Shown here: piece by piece, positions 61,764-64,000 of the stretch | Position numbering within the stretch: the stretch's first letter is position 1 | Layout: every line of letters starts with the position of its first letter | Origin: Massilia sp. Root418 | GTDB taxonomy: Bacteria; Pseudomonadota; Gammaproteobacteria; Burkholderiales; Burkholderiaceae_D | Direction of reading: 5' to 3' | Length of the DNA: 64,000 nucleotides | NCBI RefSeq assembly: GCF_001425265.1 | Contig: NZ_LMEC01000001.1 | Location: 454,036 to 518,035 of the forward strand | Position numbers and translations under genes: made by a program | Notes under the pieces: generated by a model | What the model saw: only the letters and a program-made list of their open reading frames with translations | Told to the model about the DNA's origin: nothing | Databases searched by the model: none

Positions 61764-62957
61764 CTAGGGCATCAGCTGGTAGGCGGCCACGAACTTGCGG
61801 ATGCCGTCTGGATGCGCCTTCTTCCAGGCTTCGAGCTCGGGCCGGTAGGCTTCACGGTACATCAGCAGCAGGACGGCGGCTTCCAGGTCGTCCGCGGACT
61901 TCAGGCCGCGCAGCGCCAGCAGCACGGGCGACGACAGCGGCGGCGCGCCCTTCTCGGCCAGTTCGGCCGCCACTTTCATGGCGATGTTCCAGCCGGCCAG
62001 CTCCTGGGCGAACGGCGACAGCGTGCGGCCCTCCTTCGCTGCAGTGGTCATGGCATTGGCCTGGGCCAGCGCATACGCCAGCCACACCGCATAGTCGCTA
62101 TTGTCCTCGACCTTGGCGCCCTTGAACTGCTCGGCCAGGGTGACCACGGCCTTGCCGGTCTTGGGGTCCAGCGAGACGGACGCCAGCCGCACCAGCTGCA
62201 AGCGCGTGAGCGGCTTGCCGTCGATCTTGGCCACGGCCGCCAGCCGTTCCCAGCTCGGAATCTGGCTGGGCTGGACGGCGACGGCCTGCAAAGCGGCCTG
62301 CTCCAGGCCGGCGCGGTTGCCCAGGCGCGCCTGGGTGTCGGCCAGGAAACGCCAGGCCTGGGCGCTTTGGGGATCGACCTGGGTGGCTTTATGGAACAGC
62401 ATTTCAGCCGCCGCCCAGTTCTTCTCCATGAAATAGGTGTCGCCCTCCATCAGGAAAGCGGACGCGAACCTGGGATCGGCCAGCTGGGCTTCGCGGTACT
62501 TGGCCCGTGCGGCATCGTACTCGCCCTTGTGGAACAGCACTTCGCCTTCGGCATACGCTTTGGCCGCCGCCTCGCTCGGCTTGTAGTCCGGCACCCCGGC
62601 CGGATCGGCCTGCATGCGCAGCACTTCGGCGGCCAGGGGGTCGTTGGTGGCCAGTTTCAGCGCCGCCCGCGCCAGGCCTTCGGCTTGCTGGCGAGCCTTG
62701 GCCGCCGCGTCCTCGGGCAGTCCGGGGACCAGGGTTTGCAGCAGGTAGGCCGCTGCGGACAGCGGACTGGCGGCATCCGGCGACAAGTTACGCGCCGCCT
62801 CGAACTTGTCCAGCGCCTCCTTGTATTTGCCTGCCGCCTGCAGCGCGTGCCCTTCGGACACCAGTTTCTGGCTTTCCGAGCTGCCGAACAGATCGGCCCG
62901 CGCCGGCTGTGCCGCGCAAATGCCAAGGACCAGGGCGAGGATGAGTTGACGCAGCAT
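61764..62957 (-). CDS. Exported TPR-repeat protein
   Basis: A 397-residue protein with a signal peptide (about 1-21). TPR-like repeats (KLVSEGHALQAAGKYKEALDKFEAARNLSPDA, AEGEVLFHKGEYDAARAKYREAQLADP, MEGDTYFMEKNWAAAEMLFHKATQVDP) fill the first 240 residues. The second half is helical and not recognised. GGAG lies six bases before the ATG. It sits 13 bases after the GNAT gene. A scaffold role in the periplasm is likely; nothing more can be said. Confidence 0.88.
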   Translation of the reverse strand: MLRQLILALVLGICAAQPARADLFGSSESQKLVSEGHALQAAGKYKEALDKFEAARNLSPDAASPLSAAAYLLQTLVPGLPEDAAAKARQQAEGLARAALKLATNDPLAAEVLRMQADPAGVPDYKPSEAAAKAYAEGEVLFHKGEYDAARAKYREAQLADPRFASAFLMEGDTYFMEKNWAAAEMLFHKATQVDPQSAQAWRFLADTQARLGNRAGLEQAALQAVAVQPSQIPSWERLAAVAKIDGKPLTRLQLVRLASVSLDPKTGKAVVTLAEQFKGAKVEDNSDYAVWLAYALAQANAMTTAAKEGRTLSPFAQELAGWNIAMKVAAELAEKGAPPLSSPVLLALRGLKSADDLEAAVLLLMYREAYRPELEAWKKAHPDGIRKFVAAYQLMP

Positions 62958-62970
62958 GCCGGCTCCGGGT

Positions 62971-63495
62971 TCAGGCAACGCGCTTGCCAAGAATGATCAG
63001 GTCGCGCTCGACGCCGTCCAGATTGGCAACCCTGGGCAGATTGGCCCAGGTTTCAAAACCGAACTTGGAGAACAGGCCGAGGCTGGGCTGGTTGTGGCCG
63101 AAGATGAAGCCCAGCAGCGTGTGCACCTTGATGCTGGGTGCGAAGTCGATTGCTTCCTGCAAGGCGTAGCGGCCGATGCCCTTGCCGCGCGCCGCCTCGT
63201 CGATATAGATCGACACTTCGGCCGTGCCCGAGTACGCGGGACGGCCGTAGAAATTGGAGTAGGAAATCCAGCCCAGGATCGCCGGCGCGGCGTTGTCCGT
63301 GCCCGTGGCGGCAGCCCGCTCAATCACCCATAGCGGGCGGCGTTCGGGCGTATGCTCGTGGAACCAGGCCAGGCGCGACCCGACCGATACCGGCTCGGTG
63401 TCGGCGGTGACTTCACGGGAAGCGACTGTGCTGTTGTAGATGGCCACGATGGCGGGCAGGTCGTCGAGGGTGGCAATGCGATGGCGGAAAGACAT
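62971..63495 (-). CDS. GNAT N-acetyltransferase (phosphinothricin-acetyltransferase-like)
   Basis: A 174-residue acetyltransferase. RIATLDDLPAIVAIYNSTV at the start, ILGWISYSNFYGRPAYSGTAEVSIYI in the middle and the acetyl-CoA loop ARGKGIGRYAL match the PAT/Bar group. Such chromosomal enzymes acetylate methionine sulfoximine or related amines. It lies 18 bases after the pilZ gene in the same direction. Confidence 0.9.
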   Translation of the reverse strand: MSFRHRIATLDDLPAIVAIYNSTVASREVTADTEPVSVGSRLAWFHEHTPERRPLWVIERAAATGTDNAAPAILGWISYSNFYGRPAYSGTAEVSIYIDEAARGKGIGRYALQEAIDFAPSIKVHTLLGFIFGHNQPSLGLFSKFGFETWANLPRVANLDGVERDLIILGKRVA

Positions 63496-63513
63496 GGGTC
63501 GTCAGGTAGAGGA

Positions 63514-63906
63514 TTAAAGGGTGTGCGTGGCGCGCGAGGAGCGCAGCGCGGCGCCGAGGATTTCCTCGATGCGGGCGCGCACGCGCTGGCCGGTTTCGTC
63601 GTCGGGGAAATGCAGGCCAATGCCCTGCGCCTTGTTGTGGGCGGCGGACGGCGGCGTGATCCAGGCAACCTTGCCGGCGATCGGGTATTTGGTGGCGTCG
63701 TCCATCAGGGCCAGGATCAGGTAGATCTCGTCGCCGATCTTGTAGGGCTTCTGGGTTGGCACGAAGATGCCGCCATGCTTCAGGAACGGCATATAGGCCG
63801 CGTACAGCGCAGCCTTTTCCTTGATGGCCAGCGACAGCACGGAGGGCCGCGCGATCGGGACGGCGTTCGGATCGATGGTGCTGCCGGTCAATTCGTTTCC
63901 TTTCAA
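63514..63906 (-). CDS. pilZ: Type IV pilus assembly protein PilZ
   Basis: A protein of 125-130 residues. SLAIKEKAALYAAYMPFLKHGGIFVPT and GDEIYLILALMDDATKYPIAGKVAWITPP are the pilus-type PilZ, which lacks the RxxxR c-di-GMP motif and works through the PilB/FimX machinery. No ATG is available. A TTG at 63906 overlaps the holB stop (TTGA), while a TTG at 63891 has AAAGGAAACGAA directly upstream; the second may be the real start. The holB-pilZ linkage is the usual one. Confidence 0.9.
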   Translation of the reverse strand: MKGNELTGSTIDPNAVPIARPSVLSLAIKEKAALYAAYMPFLKHGGIFVPTQKPYKIGDEIYLILALMDDATKYPIAGKVAWITPPSAAHNKAQGIGLHFPDDETGQRVRARIEEILGAALRSSRATHTL

Positions 63907-64000
63907 GCGCAGCTTGCCGCGTAGTCCAGCAGCATATCCTCAATAAACAGCTTGGGCGACAGCGGGTGGTCGGCAATCGCGCGGCGCTCGTTCACGCTCT
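63903..64000 (-). CDS. holB: DNA polymerase III delta-prime subunit, C-terminal end (partial)
   Basis: The last 32 residues of a gene that continues beyond the window (VNERRAIADHPLSPKLFIEDML, then a TGA stop). This is the C-terminal tail style of HolB, and its position just before pilZ supports the call. Too little is present to confirm domains. Confidence 0.7.
   Translation of the reverse strand, partial: SVNERRAIADHPLSPKLFIEDMLLDYAASCA

Overview
The window is high-GC, densely packed bacterial DNA. FNR and EF-G sequence types, two-component and cyclic-di-GMP genes, a TonB receptor and a holB-pilZ-tatD gene order all point to a Gram-negative betaproteobacterium. An Oxalobacteraceae member of the Massilia/Duganella type is my inference from overall protein style; no rRNA or marker search was possible. 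I see no tRNA, rRNA, CRISPR array, transposase or phage gene.

Region 1 (1-12,700) is an oxygen-sensing and signalling island. It holds two FNR-type regulators with complete 4Fe-4S cysteine sets. A four-gene phosphorelay includes a kinase whose second PAS domain carries the FixL heme-ligand pattern. Two cyclic-di-GMP enzymes, a short DksA/TraR zinc-finger protein, a tandem universal stress protein and a pyridoxamine-phosphate-oxidase-like protein complete the set. Five TTGAY-N4-ATCAA sites (FNR boxes, one imperfect) sit in four intergenic regions here, and I found none elsewhere in the window.

Region 2 (12,900-48,730) is a large pectin locus specialised for rhamnogalacturonan I. A forward operon (12,976-22,234) encodes an EreA/ChaN-like secreted protein, a PcRGLX-like lyase, a CE12-GH43 fusion esterase, a GDSL esterase and a TonB receptor. 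A short reverse operon holds a tandem double CE12 esterase, a YesU/DUF6250-like protein and an NTF2-like protein. PL22, DUF1080 and an acetyl-esterase-like hydrolase follow. A six-gene reverse operon (37,629 down to 28,268) runs rhamnulose-phosphate aldolase/dehydrogenase, rhamnose isomerase, GH106, GH28, GH105 and rhamnose mutarotase. Divergent from it are a DeoR regulator, a rhamnose ABC importer and rhamnulokinase. Together these cover deacetylation, backbone cleavage, outer-membrane uptake, periplasmic trimming to L-rhamnose, import, and catabolism to DHAP and lactate. A zinc alcohol dehydrogenase, a VOC protein and a tandem-propeller GH43 protein close the region.

Region 3 (48,900-64,000) is ordinary chromosome. 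It carries a chemotaxis receptor, a PagP-like barrel with an EAL phosphodiesterase, a stand-alone EF-G, outer-membrane phospholipase A, a TetR/nitronate monooxygenase pair, and a reverse gene string from holB (partial) through pilZ, a GNAT acetyltransferase, a TPR protein, tatD and an ankyrin protein to a PRMT-like methyltransferase. Four copies of a palindromic GTAGGGCGGGTTA...TAACCCGCC repeat occur in regions 2 and 3; one forms part of the TonB receptor coding sequence.
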